Assembly (NCBI GenBank): GCA_021372535.1
Contig: JAJFUH010000089.1
Coordinates: 1 to 64,000, forward strand
Source: a bacterium
GTDB lineage: Bacteria; Latescibacterota; Latescibacteria; Latescibacterales; Latescibacteraceae
Direction: 5' to 3'
Length of the DNA: 64,000 nucleotides
Part shown: one piece after another, positions 8,000 through 16,183 of the stretch
Layout of the letters: the number at the start of each line of letters is the position of its first letter
Numbering within the stretch: position 1 is the stretch's first letter
Notes under the pieces: model-generated
Database searches by the model: none
What the model saw: only the letters and a program-made list of their open reading frames with translations
Told to the model about the DNA's origin: nothing
Program-made: the position numbers and the translations under genes

Positions 8000-8095
8000 G
8001 CCTAACAATCACTTTGAATGGCCGAACTCGCTAAATCCTTCAATCAGGCTGGTATATGATAAGTTCGTTCACCACTCAAGCGCACACCGTTAGTC
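8000..8095 (+). other. attC-like recombination site candidate
   Basis: GCCTAAC (8000-8006) fits the R'' consensus RYYYAAC exactly. GTTAGTC (8089-8095) fits the R' consensus GTTRRRY with one mismatch and pairs with R'' at 6 of 7 bases. Six bases inward, TTTGAATGG pairs with CCACTCAAG at 7 of 9 bases, as L''/L' boxes do. The total span of 96 bp lies within the range of integron attC sites. It stands between two unrelated plus-strand genes, as in cassette arrays. Confidence 0.5.
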
Positions 8096-8151
8096 GCTGA
8101 ATTGAATAAAGAGATGCTTAGCCCACAAATGATTTGAGAAATGAGAGAATA

Positions 8152-9381
8152 GTGAAAACCAAATATATCTTCATCGTGGCAATTCTAATATTCATGGCAA
8201 TTGCATTCGAATACTACGTTATCGTCTCACCTCTCGGATCAGATACTCGAATTGGCAATGCTATTCAAAGTGCCGCTGTCTTTGTCGCATTATTAGCTGC
8301 TACTATAGCCCTGTCGGCTGCGGATCCAAAGGCCCAAAAAGTTAAAGTTAAAATTGAACAGAACATTGATCCAAATAACATTGGCTTTTACTATAAAAGC
8401 GAGTTACCCAACGACCTACAAACCAAATATGAGGGCTTTCCATATCCAATTAAATCACATAAAGTTCATTTTAAGATTACGAACACCTCGGGATTTACTT
8501 TAAAGAAACCCACTTTGACGTTTAGGCTTCCTCTTGAGAAACAACACCCGCAAAAGGTTGGCGAAAAATATGTCTTATCTTTCAATTCAAATCTATTCAA
8601 TTCACAAACTGAACTTCGATTGCTTGAATTTGCCGACACCCTGCTCCTCTCCAATTCCAATCTGCCGTTTTGGAACAACGATGACAATATCACTATTTGG
8701 ATCAGAATGCTACTTAATGATGGGAAATTTGAACCATTTATGGTAGATGTATCAGTCAACTGTGAGAATGCTGAAGGAGTTACAAAACTAGTACGGATAG
8801 ATCCAAAACATTTCTACAGATTGGAGGATAGAATGGTCGATGCGGAATCAATTACACAACAGCCTGACGAGACTACAATCGAGCATGCTCGTGTCGGCTA
8901 TCAAGTAGCAGTGAGTCTTTGGACCTCCGAAAGCGAACAGACCTGGGCTCGCTTCAACGTAATGATTGTTGCAAACAGCATTATTCTTGCCATCATTGGA
9001 TTGGTTGTGACAAGCGAACATGCTATGCTCTCAATATCATTTGTCATGTCTATAGTTGGTATTATTATGTGTATAATGTGGTTATTTATCACGAAACGCG
9101 GTTTCGATTATCAAGACTACTACGTAAATTCTGCACGGGAATTGGAAGAACGGTTTCTCCGCCATGTAATAAAGACAGCCTCAAGGGGTAGCATCTTTGC
9201 AGACGGGCAGTCTGTCACATTCGAGTTAGATGGTAAAACGACAAAATTTCAGATGAGCAGGTGTTCGCGTATAGCACGTGCAAGGTTTATATCTATCGTC
9301 GTTATTTTCTTGTTTATCATTGTGTATGTGCTTGCATTGTTACAATCAATTTGGATTTATTTAACAGTATGTTATAAGTAA
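8152..9381 (+). CDS. Uncharacterised membrane protein with extracytoplasmic and cytoplasmic domains
   Basis: Not a family I can name. Two membrane helices near the N-terminus (residues ~4-21 and ~35-55) are followed by a beta-rich soluble stretch of about 180 residues. Then come a paired helical hairpin (NSIILAIIGLVV and FVMSIVGIIMCIMWLFI), an amphipathic helix (YYVNSARELEERFL) and a final C-terminal helix (~residues 380-400). GTG 8152 has GAGAG upstream and starts directly at the first helix; TTG 8134 is an in-frame alternative adding six residues. The gene is distinctly AT-rich, which suggests foreign origin. It sits between two inverted-repeat structures in the cassette-like block. Confidence 0.6.
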   Translation: MKTKYIFIVAILIFMAIAFEYYVIVSPLGSDTRIGNAIQSAAVFVALLAATIALSAADPKAQKVKVKIEQNIDPNNIGFYYKSELPNDLQTKYEGFPYPIKSHKVHFKITNTSGFTLKKPTLTFRLPLEKQHPQKVGEKYVLSFNSNLFNSQTELRLLEFADTLLLSNSNLPFWNNDDNITIWIRMLLNDGKFEPFMVDVSVNCENAEGVTKLVRIDPKHFYRLEDRMVDAESITQQPDETTIEHARVGYQVAVSLWTSESEQTWARFNVMIVANSIILAIIGLVVTSEHAMLSISFVMSIVGIIMCIMWLFITKRGFDYQDYYVNSARELEERFLRHVIKTASRGSIFADGQSVTFELDGKTTKFQMSRCSRIARARFISIVVIFLFIIVYVLALLQSIWIYLTVCYK

Positions 9382-9416
9382 TACCAATATTCATGTTATC
9401 AATCCATGGTTGGTGG

Positions 9417-9480
9417 CTAAAACCAAGTTACAACCGACGCGCTCCGCGTACGGCTGAACGTGGCCGTTTGGTTTCCTGCT
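9417..9480 (+). other. Imperfect inverted repeat after the membrane-protein gene
   Basis: GGCTAAAACCAA pairs imperfectly with TTGGTTTCCTGC, and GTTACAACCG with CGGCTGAAC, around a GC-rich centre (CGCGCTCCGCG). It occupies the same post-gene position as the attC-like site at 8000-8095, but the core boxes do not fit the attC consensus. It could be a degenerate site or just a structured spacer. Confidence 0.3.
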
Positions 9481-9523
9481 GTCATGGGAAAAATCATAAA
9501 CTGAGAAAGATGGAACGCGTACA

Positions 9524-10204
9524 ATGAATGTGCGTGATTTTTGTGAAAAAGAACGAGTAGCACTCCGGGACGAGTTGCACAACCTGAAAAGCTGCCAGAT
9601 TACCTTTCTTGCTTCGTCCATCACTGCAACCGGTGCGATACTTGGTCTCGCAACCACTCTAATTCAAACCACGTTTCTGGGAGTCGTTTTCTTGCTCCCT
9701 CTTATTGTGTTGCTTCCCTCATGGTGGGTATTCTTTGACAAGGCAACAACCATCACTCGCATTGTTGGGTATTATAGAATTCTGGAGAAAGTAATCCTCG
9801 GACATTATAAGGCAAACAACTTCATGGGCTGGGAAAATGCACTTTGCGAATTCAGGAGCAGACAGCAAGCTGGTACACTTGCCTTTCCTAAAAAGCAGTT
9901 GGAAAATCCTTGGCCTCATGGATTGTGTAATATGCTTCTGCTACGTACCTCTCACCCATACTGGATTATTTCCTACTTAACTTTCTTTACTATATCGAGT
10001 ATGTGTATAGTGACCAGTACTATAATTCTTAAAGGCGTCTGGCGTTTAGTAATATCTATACCAGTCATTCTTTTTTTGATGTCGGTATGGCGGAATTTGC
10101 GGACCGTGTGGAATCTAATCGAAGGGCAGAATTCATACGACTGTAACGAACACTTTTGGAAACAAATTCTTATACTGAAACCTATTGTGAATTCTATAGA
10201 GTAA
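9524..10204 (+). CDS. Uncharacterised four-helix membrane protein
   Basis: The 226-aa protein has two membrane hairpins: helices near residues 25-45 and 48-68, then near 145-168 and 172-190. A conserved-looking loop (WWVFFDKATTITRIVGYYRILEK) follows the first pair. I know this pattern only from unannotated accessory proteins and cannot assign a function. It follows the preceding membrane-protein gene by ~140 bp and shares its low GC. It is the last gene of the accessory block and is followed within 30 bp by a large palindromic repeat with a T-run. Confidence 0.6.
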   Translation: MNVRDFCEKERVALRDELHNLKSCQITFLASSITATGAILGLATTLIQTTFLGVVFLLPLIVLLPSWWVFFDKATTITRIVGYYRILEKVILGHYKANNFMGWENALCEFRSRQQAGTLAFPKKQLENPWPHGLCNMLLLRTSHPYWIISYLTFFTISSMCIVTSTIILKGVWRLVISIPVILFLMSVWRNLRTVWNLIEGQNSYDCNEHFWKQILILKPIVNSIE

Positions 10205-10232
10205 CTTTCAACGTTCTCCACTTTCAAAACCT

Positions 10233-10307
10233 GACCCTCCTCGGCTTCGCCGTGTCCTCCCTATTAGGGAGGATGCCCGGAGGGCAGGAGGGTCCCTTCG
10301 TTTTTTT
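10233..10307 (+). terminator. Palindromic repeat element with T-run, probable terminator
   Basis: GACCCTCCT (10233-10241) pairs with AGGAGGGTC (10286-10294). Inside, CCTCCCTA pairs with TAGGGAGG. A run of T follows at 10301-10307. Part of the element (10271-10287) is identical to 35925-35941 in a second palindromic element, so it is a dispersed family member that probably terminates the accessory block. Confidence 0.65.
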
Positions 10308-10349
10308 ACCACAATCCGGTATAAAGATTCCCCGTTTTTAATCATGGTA

Positions 10350-10377
10350 ATCCTGTAAATCCTGTAAATCCCGGTTC
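10350..10377 (+). repeat. Short 9-bp tandem repeat
   Basis: AATCCTGTA occurs twice in direct succession and is followed by a third, altered unit (AATCCCGGT). It is intergenic and unrelated to any gene signal I can see. Confidence 0.5.
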
Positions 10378-10494
10378 AAGTCTTTTTCTCGGTATTTTCT
10401 GGCATTTTTCCCCGTCCTCGATGTATATTACCGTTGTATTACGTCCGTGACATAAATGTGCCCGTAACCATTATGTTCCATGAGGACTGCTGCC

Positions 10495-10977
10495 ATGATT
10501 GAACTGAGCGAAAAACAGATCGGCGAATATCATCACCGGAACTATACCGCGGTCGACGGGCTGTGGTTTATGAAGGTCGAGGAAAAGTACGGGTTCGATG
10601 CCGCGCTCGATGTTGACAACGAGGTCTGGAAGGTGCTTCCCAAGATTCAGGCGCGGATGCTGAAATCTTTCGGGAATGTGGGCGACGGGATCGATGCGCT
10701 CCGTGAGTGTCTCGAAACGAAGCTCCGGCTCGAGGGTTTCGAATTTCATACCAAAACCGGTAAAAACGGCGGTTTTTCAGTTATCATAGACGGCTGTCCC
10801 TGGCACAATACGATGGTGAAAGTCGGCCGTGAGAAATACTCTTCCCTGGTGGGAAACCGTATTTGCAGAACCGAATACACCACATTCGCGTATGAGTTCG
10901 ACAGCCGGATACAATTCGAGATGGAGACTCAGATCTGCTGCCGGGCGCGTCAGTGTATCCTCAACTTTTTCATGTGA
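10495..10977 (+). CDS. DUF6125-like protein
   Basis: Soluble 160-aa protein beginning MIELSEKQIGEYHHRNYTAVDGLWF with the acidic/aromatic pattern DGLWFMKVEEKYG, and late cysteines (CRTEY, CCRARQC). This resembles the DUF6125 group, related to L-2-amino-thiazoline-4-carboxylate hydrolase-like proteins, whose function is unknown. The DUF assignment is by memory of the N-terminal pattern. ATG 10495 is preferred over 10480 because GAGG stands 9 nt upstream. It stands alone upstream of rtcB, with a repeated spacer between. Confidence 0.6.
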   Translation: MIELSEKQIGEYHHRNYTAVDGLWFMKVEEKYGFDAALDVDNEVWKVLPKIQARMLKSFGNVGDGIDALRECLETKLRLEGFEFHTKTGKNGGFSVIIDGCPWHNTMVKVGREKYSSLVGNRICRTEYTTFAYEFDSRIQFEMETQICCRARQCILNFFM

Positions 10978-11000
10978 TTCGGACAGTTTACAAAAAAATT

Positions 11001-11045
11001 AATCCGCGTAAATCCGCCCGATCCGCGTAAATCCGCGTTCTATTT
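11001..11045 (+). repeat. Dispersed AATCCGCG-type repeat
   Basis: Two tandem units of ATCCGCGTAAATCCGC end in GTTCTATTT. Related copies occur at 17115-17140 and, inverted, at 20826-20850. All are intergenic. Confidence 0.6.
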
Positions 11046-11084
11046 AATGTTATGAATTTCTCGTGAAAAAAAGGGTATGAGACT

Positions 11085-12542
11085 ATGGCCGCACCGGATA
11101 TAATCGAAAAAATCGCCGAAAACGTCTGGGAGATACCGGTCGGGTATAAAACCGGCATGCGCGTCCCGGCCCGTATTTACGCTTCCGGGAAGCTGCTCGG
11201 CGAAATGGATGACGGCGTCTTCGAGCAGGTTACCAATGTGGCGATGCTGCCGGGAATTGTCAGTCATGCGTTCTGCATGCCGGACGGTCACTGGGGATAC
11301 GGGTTTCCCATCGGCGGTGTCGCGGCTGTCGACCCCTGTGAGGGTGTCATATCCCCGGGCGGCATCGGGTTTGACATAAACTGCGGCATGCGGCTCCTGC
11401 GGACCGGGTTGACGTATGACGAGGTGAAACCGCATCTCCGGAAGCTCGTGGACAGGCTGTTCGAGCGTATTCCCGCCGGCGTGGGCAGCTCGGGATTTAT
11501 CAGGATATCGCGGGACGATTTCCGCGGCGTGGTCGAGACCGGTGCAGCATGGTGCGTCAAAAACGGGTACGGCACGGAGGATGACCTCGAACGCACCGAG
11601 GAGCATGGCTGCATCGATGGAGCCGATGCGTCGAAAGTGAGCACCAAGGCGGTCGAGCGCGGGTACAAACAGATCGGGACGCTCGGTTCCGGGAACCATT
11701 ACCTCGAAATCCAGGTGGCGAAACCCGAAAATATCTATGACCGTGAGCTCGCCGAAAAATTTGGAATAACCATGCCCGACCAGGTCATGGTCATGCTCCA
11801 CTGCGGCAGCCGCGGTTTCGGGCATCAGGTGGCGACCGATTACCTCCACACCTTCATAACGGTGATGGGGAAAAAGTACGGCATCGTCACCCCCGACCGT
11901 GAGCTTGCCTGCGCTCCCTTTCGTTCCGAGGAGGGGCAGGATTATTTCGCCGCCATGAAATGCGCCATCAACATGTCCTATGTCAACCGTCAGGTTATCC
12001 TGCACCGGGTGCGCGAGGTGTTTTCCGAAATCTTCCGCCGCGACCCGCTCGATATGGGAATGCACCAGATATATGACATCGCGCATAACACCGCCATGCT
12101 CGAACGGCATGTCATCGACGGCGCCGAACGTGAGGTTCTCGTCCACCGCAAGGGTGCGACACGCGCTTTCGCCCCGGGTAACAGCTCGCTCCCGAAGATT
12201 TACCAGGAAACGGGTCAGCCGGTCATTATCGGCGGCAGCATGGAAACCGGTTCCTATCTCCTCACCGGCATGAAGAGCGGGGATCAGACATTCTTTACCA
12301 CGGCGCACGGCAGCGGGAGGACGATGAGCCGCAATAAGGCGAAACGGCTCTATAACGGCAAACAGCTCCAGCGCGATCTGGACGACCGCGGAATCTATAT
12401 CCGCACCGCATCCTTCTCCGGTCTCGCCGAAGAGGTGGGCAGCGCATACAAGAACATCGACGATGTGGCTGCGGCGACCGAGCACGCGGGCATCAGCAGG
12501 CGTGTTGTCAGATTCACCCCCATCGGGAATATCAAGGGATGA
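11085..12542 (+). CDS. rtcB: RNA-splicing ligase RtcB
   Basis: GTP- and Mn-dependent ligase joining RNA 2',3'-cyclic phosphate (or 3'-phosphate) ends to 5'-OH ends, used in tRNA or rRNA repair. All family motifs are present: CMPDGHWGYGFPIGG, GGIGFDINCGMR with metal-binding C100, GSGNHYLE, HCGSRGFGHQ, DIAHN, HRKGATRAF, and AHGSGRTMSR, whose H408 corresponds to the guanylylated histidine of archaeal RtcB (H404). Length (485 aa) is the full archaeal-like size. AAGGG precedes ATG 11085. The archease gene 170 bp downstream encodes its multiple-turnover cofactor. Confidence 0.97.
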   Translation: MAAPDIIEKIAENVWEIPVGYKTGMRVPARIYASGKLLGEMDDGVFEQVTNVAMLPGIVSHAFCMPDGHWGYGFPIGGVAAVDPCEGVISPGGIGFDINCGMRLLRTGLTYDEVKPHLRKLVDRLFERIPAGVGSSGFIRISRDDFRGVVETGAAWCVKNGYGTEDDLERTEEHGCIDGADASKVSTKAVERGYKQIGTLGSGNHYLEIQVAKPENIYDRELAEKFGITMPDQVMVMLHCGSRGFGHQVATDYLHTFITVMGKKYGIVTPDRELACAPFRSEEGQDYFAAMKCAINMSYVNRQVILHRVREVFSEIFRRDPLDMGMHQIYDIAHNTAMLERHVIDGAEREVLVHRKGATRAFAPGNSSLPKIYQETGQPVIIGGSMETGSYLLTGMKSGDQTFFTTAHGSGRTMSRNKAKRLYNGKQLQRDLDDRGIYIRTASFSGLAEEVGSAYKNIDDVAAATEHAGISRRVVRFTPIGNIKG

Positions 12543-12586
12543 GGTGAAGGTGGGTGATAGCATTACTCCGGGGATTAAATAGTGGA

Positions 12587-12695
12587 TGACGTCATGCCGA
12601 CCTTGATTCGGCATCTATTCCAAATACTGGAATCATTATTTGATCGCCGATACAATAAAATCGATCCCCGATCAAGTCTGGGACTAAAATCGTCA
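12587..12695. repeat. Palindromic intergenic repeat between rtcB and archease
   Basis: The left end (TGACGTCATGCC, GACCTTGATTCGGCATC) is an imperfect inverted match of the right end (GATCCCCGATCAAGTCTGGG, then CGTCA). This is the layout of the GTCATGCCGGACTTGATCCGG-type elements scattered in many bacterial genomes. It is a MITE-like spacer, with no coding potential. Confidence 0.6.
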
Positions 12696-12715
12696 ATCGT
12701 CACTATTTACAGCCC

Positions 12716-13147
12716 ATGCCATACCGTTACCTTGACGATATAGCGACAGCCGATGCCGCGTTCGAGGCGTGGGGCGCTTCTCTGGAGGAGCTTTTTATCG
12801 CCGCCGCGGACGCCCTTCTGAACGTGATGGTGGAGAACCTCGAAACCATCGCAGGCCGTGAACGGCGGACCATCCGGTGTGAAGCCGAATCACTCGGAAT
12901 GCTCCTCATCCGCTTCCTCGAAGAGCTTGTATTCATTAAGGATGCCCAGCGGCTTTTCCTGAGGGTTGAGCGCCTCGGTATCGAACAGACCGGCGACATG
13001 TGGAACCTTGTCGCACAGGTGTATGGCGAGGAGATAAATCCGGAGAGGCACGAGCTCAACGCGGATGTCAAGGCGGTGACCTACCACCGGTTCAGCCTCG
13101 AACAGTGCGGTCAGGAATGGCGCGCGACCGTCGTGCTCGATATTTAG
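12716..13147 (+). CDS. Archease, RtcB activator
   Basis: The 143-aa protein matches archease from end to end: YRYLDDIATADAAFEAWG at the N-terminus with metal-binding aspartates, the helix SLEELFIAAADALLNVMV, and the C-terminal AVTYHRFSL and VVLDI strand with the final aspartate. Archease speeds guanylylation of RtcB and allows multiple turnover. The pairing with rtcB supports a functional RNA ligation/repair module. There is no clear Shine-Dalgarno before ATG 12716; the conserved N-terminus decides the start. A repeat element separates it from rtcB, so co-transcription is likely but not certain. Confidence 0.93.
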   Translation: MPYRYLDDIATADAAFEAWGASLEELFIAAADALLNVMVENLETIAGRERRTIRCEAESLGMLLIRFLEELVFIKDAQRLFLRVERLGIEQTGDMWNLVAQVYGEEINPERHELNADVKAVTYHRFSLEQCGQEWRATVVLDI

Positions 13148-13230
13148 AGGGTGATGAAACGTTGCAGCATCTGCTTCCCATAACAGAATGAATCCCCCGG
13201 ACAGTATATATATGCAATTCGAAACAGGGA

Positions 13231-13926
13231 CTACCTCGTTATCTTCATGAGCCAGTTGTGGAGGGGCGCCATGTGGCTGTACCGCTCGAAACACCAGTCT
13301 ATCAGCTCCTCCGAAAAAAGCTCCTCGGGGATTTTTGTCTCGATACCTGCATAAAGGCCGTTGTGGAGGAGGAGGGTGGCGTTTTTGTGGGTCGGATCGA
13401 ATCCGCGCGGAACACGTTTGTAGTGGCTCCCGCCGAGAGTGCAGCCGCCCGATGAGGTTATACTCCCGATTATCTGTGCAAGCTCTGCCCCGTGCTTTTT
13501 ATGCACGACATAGTCACGGTAACGGTCGAGCTGGGGCTTGGTGAAACAGTATATACCTGTGCCGAGCATGAGCGTACCCGGTTCGATATGGAAGTAGTAC
13601 CCCGAGGCTTCCATGCGGGGGCCCGCGCCTTCCCAGAACCAGATTCCGAGGTGTGTTTTGTAGGGTGTTTTGTCCTTGCTGAACCGTGTGTCGCGGTTGA
13701 TGCGGAACAGCGAGCGGTTGACCCGCGGATCGGCGTTGATCCTGGGCGATATGAAACGGAGACGGTCGCCCATGTCGGTGACAAACAGACGGGCCGGCTC
13801 CAGAACAAACATGTCAAAATCCTTTTTGTGGCGCTGAAACCATGAAGTGGAGTTGTTTTTTGACAACTGCTCGAAAAACGTGACACATTCTTTCGGAAAT
13901 CCCCCGAACACCGGCAGCGATGTCAT
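13231..13926 (-). CDS. DUF2461 (TIGR02453) protein
   Basis: The 231-aa protein has the DUF2461 pattern: FFEQLSKNNSTSWFQRHKKDF near the N-terminus, then RINRDTRFSKDKTPYKTHLGIWFWE and GYYFHIEPG in the centre. The function of the family is unknown; members are soluble and widespread in bacteria and fungi. ATG 13926 has GAGAGG at 6 nt, and the family begins close to this point, so the in-frame start at 13968 is rejected. It lies 22 bp downstream of the cupin gene on the same strand and probably shares its transcript. Confidence 0.88.
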   Translation of the reverse strand: MTSLPVFGGFPKECVTFFEQLSKNNSTSWFQRHKKDFDMFVLEPARLFVTDMGDRLRFISPRINADPRVNRSLFRINRDTRFSKDKTPYKTHLGIWFWEGAGPRMEASGYYFHIEPGTLMLGTGIYCFTKPQLDRYRDYVVHKKHGAELAQIIGSITSSGGCTLGGSHYKRVPRGFDPTHKNATLLLHNGLYAGIETKIPEELFSEELIDWCFERYSHMAPLHNWLMKITR

Positions 13927-13948
13927 ATGTTCCTCTCCCGGCGCAGGG

Positions 13949-14287
13949 TTACTTTGTAACGGGTACAAGGCAGATCATCTTCATGGTTTTTCCGCCTGCG
14001 CTCTCGAAATGGTGGTTTTCACCCCCGGGAACAAAAACCGAATCGCCGGGTTTGAGGGGAAATGAAACCCCGTCTCCCACGAGTTTTCCCTGGCCTTCGA
14101 GGATGAAGACCTCGTGCTCCCACTGGTGTGCATGGTGTGGAGTGTTTCCCTCCGGCCCGATCTCGAAGAGGCGCATGTAAAAGTTCGGAGCGCCTTCCGG
14201 CCCGGCGATGAGCCATCGTATGGTGGTGTTCTTCGCGCCCTCGCCGACCGGTTTCGCCTCTACATCGAGGTAATGTTTGACGTGCAT
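13949..14287 (-). CDS. Small single-domain cupin protein
   Basis: A 112-aa cupin. Motif 1 is HHAHQWEHEVFILEGQG (metal-binding histidines and glutamate) and motif 2 is PGDSVFVPGGENHHF. Together they form a complete two-motif barrel binding a divalent metal. Single cupins of this size act as small dioxygenases, isomerases or sugar-binding sensors; the substrate cannot be told. AAGGAG sits 7 nt before ATG 14287. It is the first gene of a short minus-strand unit with the DUF2461 gene. Confidence 0.88.
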   Translation of the reverse strand: MHVKHYLDVEAKPVGEGAKNTTIRWLIAGPEGAPNFYMRLFEIGPEGNTPHHAHQWEHEVFILEGQGKLVGDGVSFPLKPGDSVFVPGGENHHFESAGGKTMKMICLVPVTK

Positions 14288-14364
14288 TGTATGCTCCTTG
14301 TAATAAACTCTGTCGTATGTTCCGTTTTATGGTCAGTTACGGTAATTTCGTGTGTGCGTTAATA

Positions 14365-14616
14365 TCAGAAAATTATATAGAGCAGTGCCTGCAGGGCGAG
14401 CACCCCGATCGCAAAAAGTCTGAGATCGCTCAGAATGGTTTTCTTGCTTCCGTCAGCGGCTTCGGGAAGCTGGGCGGGCAGGCTGATCACCCATATCGCC
14501 AGCGCAATGATAATTCCGAAAACGAATCCACGGACAACACTCATGGGAATTAAAAGCACAGAGGTATACATGAAGTCCGCGAACGGCTTGAGCAGTGCTG
14601 CGATTATATGTTTCAT
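14365..14616 (-). CDS. Small membrane protein coupled to the SSS symporter
   Basis: An 83-aa protein with two hydrophobic helices (PMSVVRGFVFGIIIALAIWVI and LFAIGVLALQALLYIIF). Its ATG overlaps the stop of the upstream symporter gene (ATGA), and AAGGAGA precedes it, so it is translated with the symporter. I do not recognise the family. By position it may be a small accessory subunit or stabiliser of the transporter; this is inference from translational coupling only. The longer frame to 14742 lies inside the symporter and has no start signal. Confidence 0.7.
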   Translation of the reverse strand: MKHIIAALLKPFADFMYTSVLLIPMSVVRGFVFGIIIALAIWVISLPAQLPEAADGSKKTILSDLRLFAIGVLALQALLYIIF

Positions 14617-16133
14617 GGCCTGTCTTCTCCTTCCGCCGATTCGGCAGGTATAGAGAATATATTGAAGCTTCTCGCGGTATCCGGTTTTGTTAAAAGACTC
14701 ACGACCACTGTAATGGCGAGAGAAGCGACAAAAGCCCACCATGCTATGTAGAGAAACGGTTCCGGCGCGGTGAAAACCTCGCCCCGTACCCAGAAAAGGG
14801 TAACCGATGTCCCAACGCCGAGGATGAGCCCCGCCGATGCCCCGATACTGTTGGCCCGTTTCCAGAACAAACCGAGTGTTATTATCGCCAGAAGAGGCCC
14901 CTGAAAGAAACTGAATACGGTCTGAAAGTAACCGTAAATGGAGGGGAAACGGCCTGCTATCGGTGCAAGCAATACACCGATGACAATAAAAGTGGCAATG
15001 AAAATTTTCCCCACAATCATGTAGTGACGGTGCGAACGGTTACGTGCGAACAGGGACTGATAGATATCCTTCGTCCAGAGCGTGGCCGCGCTGTTGAGGT
15101 ATGAATCGATGCTCGACATGAGTGCAGCCAGAAAAGCCGCGAACACGAGGCCGGTCAGTCCTGGTGGAAGGATGTCGTGAACCATCGTCGGATAGATATC
15201 ATCACTCTTTTCGAGACCCGGGTAGAGGATTATTCCGGCAAGTCCGGGGCCTACGAGGATAAACGGTATGAACAGTTTCAGAAAAGCTCCCCAGAGGACA
15301 CTCTTTTTGGCTTCGTACTCGCTTCTGGCGCCGAGTGTGCGCTGAACGATCGCCTGGTTGCCGAGCCAGTAAGCGGGGGAAAGCACGAAGCTCAGCCCGA
15401 ACAGGATTCCGGCCCATCCGTACGGAGTCGGGCTGTCGATGGGAACCATCAGCTCGAAGTGGTGCGCATACCGTTCGCCCATCGAAGTCACCAGACCGAC
15501 CATTTCTCCCCATCCGCCGATTTTCACGTAGGCGATAATCAGGATTACAAAACTACCGGCGAACATGATTATGCATTGGATGACATCGGTGTATACGACT
15601 GCCGCGAGGCCGCCCATCAAAGTGTAAACACCGACAACACAGGCGATTACAAGAATTGAGACGTATATCGGCCAGCCCATGAGAATTAACATCGTTTTGG
15701 CCGCGGTATAGAGGAAAACACCAAGGAGAAACGACATGAAGAATCCGACAATAAGAGCGACAAACGTCCGGACAAACTGGTTGTACCGCCGCCCGAGAAA
15801 CTCAGGGATGGTAAATACCCCGGTGCGCCAGTAAAAAGGGATGAATACGAATGCGCCGACGATCATGGCCGGAATACAGCCGATCCATTCGAAGTTTGCC
15901 ATGGCAATCCCGTAAAGATACGCTGCACCGGCGACTCCCACAAAATCGAGCGCACTGATATCCGTAACAACCATCGACATCCCGATTGCCCACCAGGGGA
16001 GTTTCCTCCCGGCGAGAAAATAGTCGCGGTCGTCCTTGATGAAACGTCCCAGCCGTGTTCCCACCCAGACCATGCCGACGAGATACAGGATGACAATAAA
16101 AAGATCGATACCGGTCAGTTTTCCTATAGCCAT
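14613..16133 (-). CDS. Sodium:solute symporter (SSS family)
   Basis: A 506-aa polytopic protein with about 13-14 helices. SSS signatures are RDYFLAGRKLPWWAIGMSMVVTDISALDFVG in the first helices (shown in part: FLAGRKLPWWAIGMS), PEFLGRRYN, and the sodium-site region FAAFLAALMSSIDSYLNSAATL. It couples inward Na+ flux to uptake of a sugar, sialic acid, amino acid or similar solute; related SGLT-type members often take sugars. Neighbouring genes do not settle the substrate. It is translationally coupled to the small membrane protein that follows. Confidence 0.93.
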   Translation of the reverse strand: MAIGKLTGIDLFIVILYLVGMVWVGTRLGRFIKDDRDYFLAGRKLPWWAIGMSMVVTDISALDFVGVAGAAYLYGIAMANFEWIGCIPAMIVGAFVFIPFYWRTGVFTIPEFLGRRYNQFVRTFVALIVGFFMSFLLGVFLYTAAKTMLILMGWPIYVSILVIACVVGVYTLMGGLAAVVYTDVIQCIIMFAGSFVILIIAYVKIGGWGEMVGLVTSMGERYAHHFELMVPIDSPTPYGWAGILFGLSFVLSPAYWLGNQAIVQRTLGARSEYEAKKSVLWGAFLKLFIPFILVGPGLAGIILYPGLEKSDDIYPTMVHDILPPGLTGLVFAAFLAALMSSIDSYLNSAATLWTKDIYQSLFARNRSHRHYMIVGKIFIATFIVIGVLLAPIAGRFPSIYGYFQTVFSFFQGPLLAIITLGLFWKRANSIGASAGLILGVGTSVTLFWVRGEVFTAPEPFLYIAWWAFVASLAITVVVSLLTKPDTARSFNIFSIPAESAEGEDRP

Positions 16134-16183
16134 GTTTCAGTCCGTTGTAAGAAGGTGTGAATTGTATGATGTCCTCTGTGACG

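Noticed and set aside
10350-11045. Repeated AATCCTGTA and AATCCGCG strings as a CRISPR array
   Set aside because: Units are short, directly abutting or degenerate, with no regular spacers and no cas genes in the window.
11040-12614. 524-codon minus-strand frame over rtcB
   Set aside because: It overlaps the whole of rtcB and encodes no recognisable protein. It is a reading-frame shadow.
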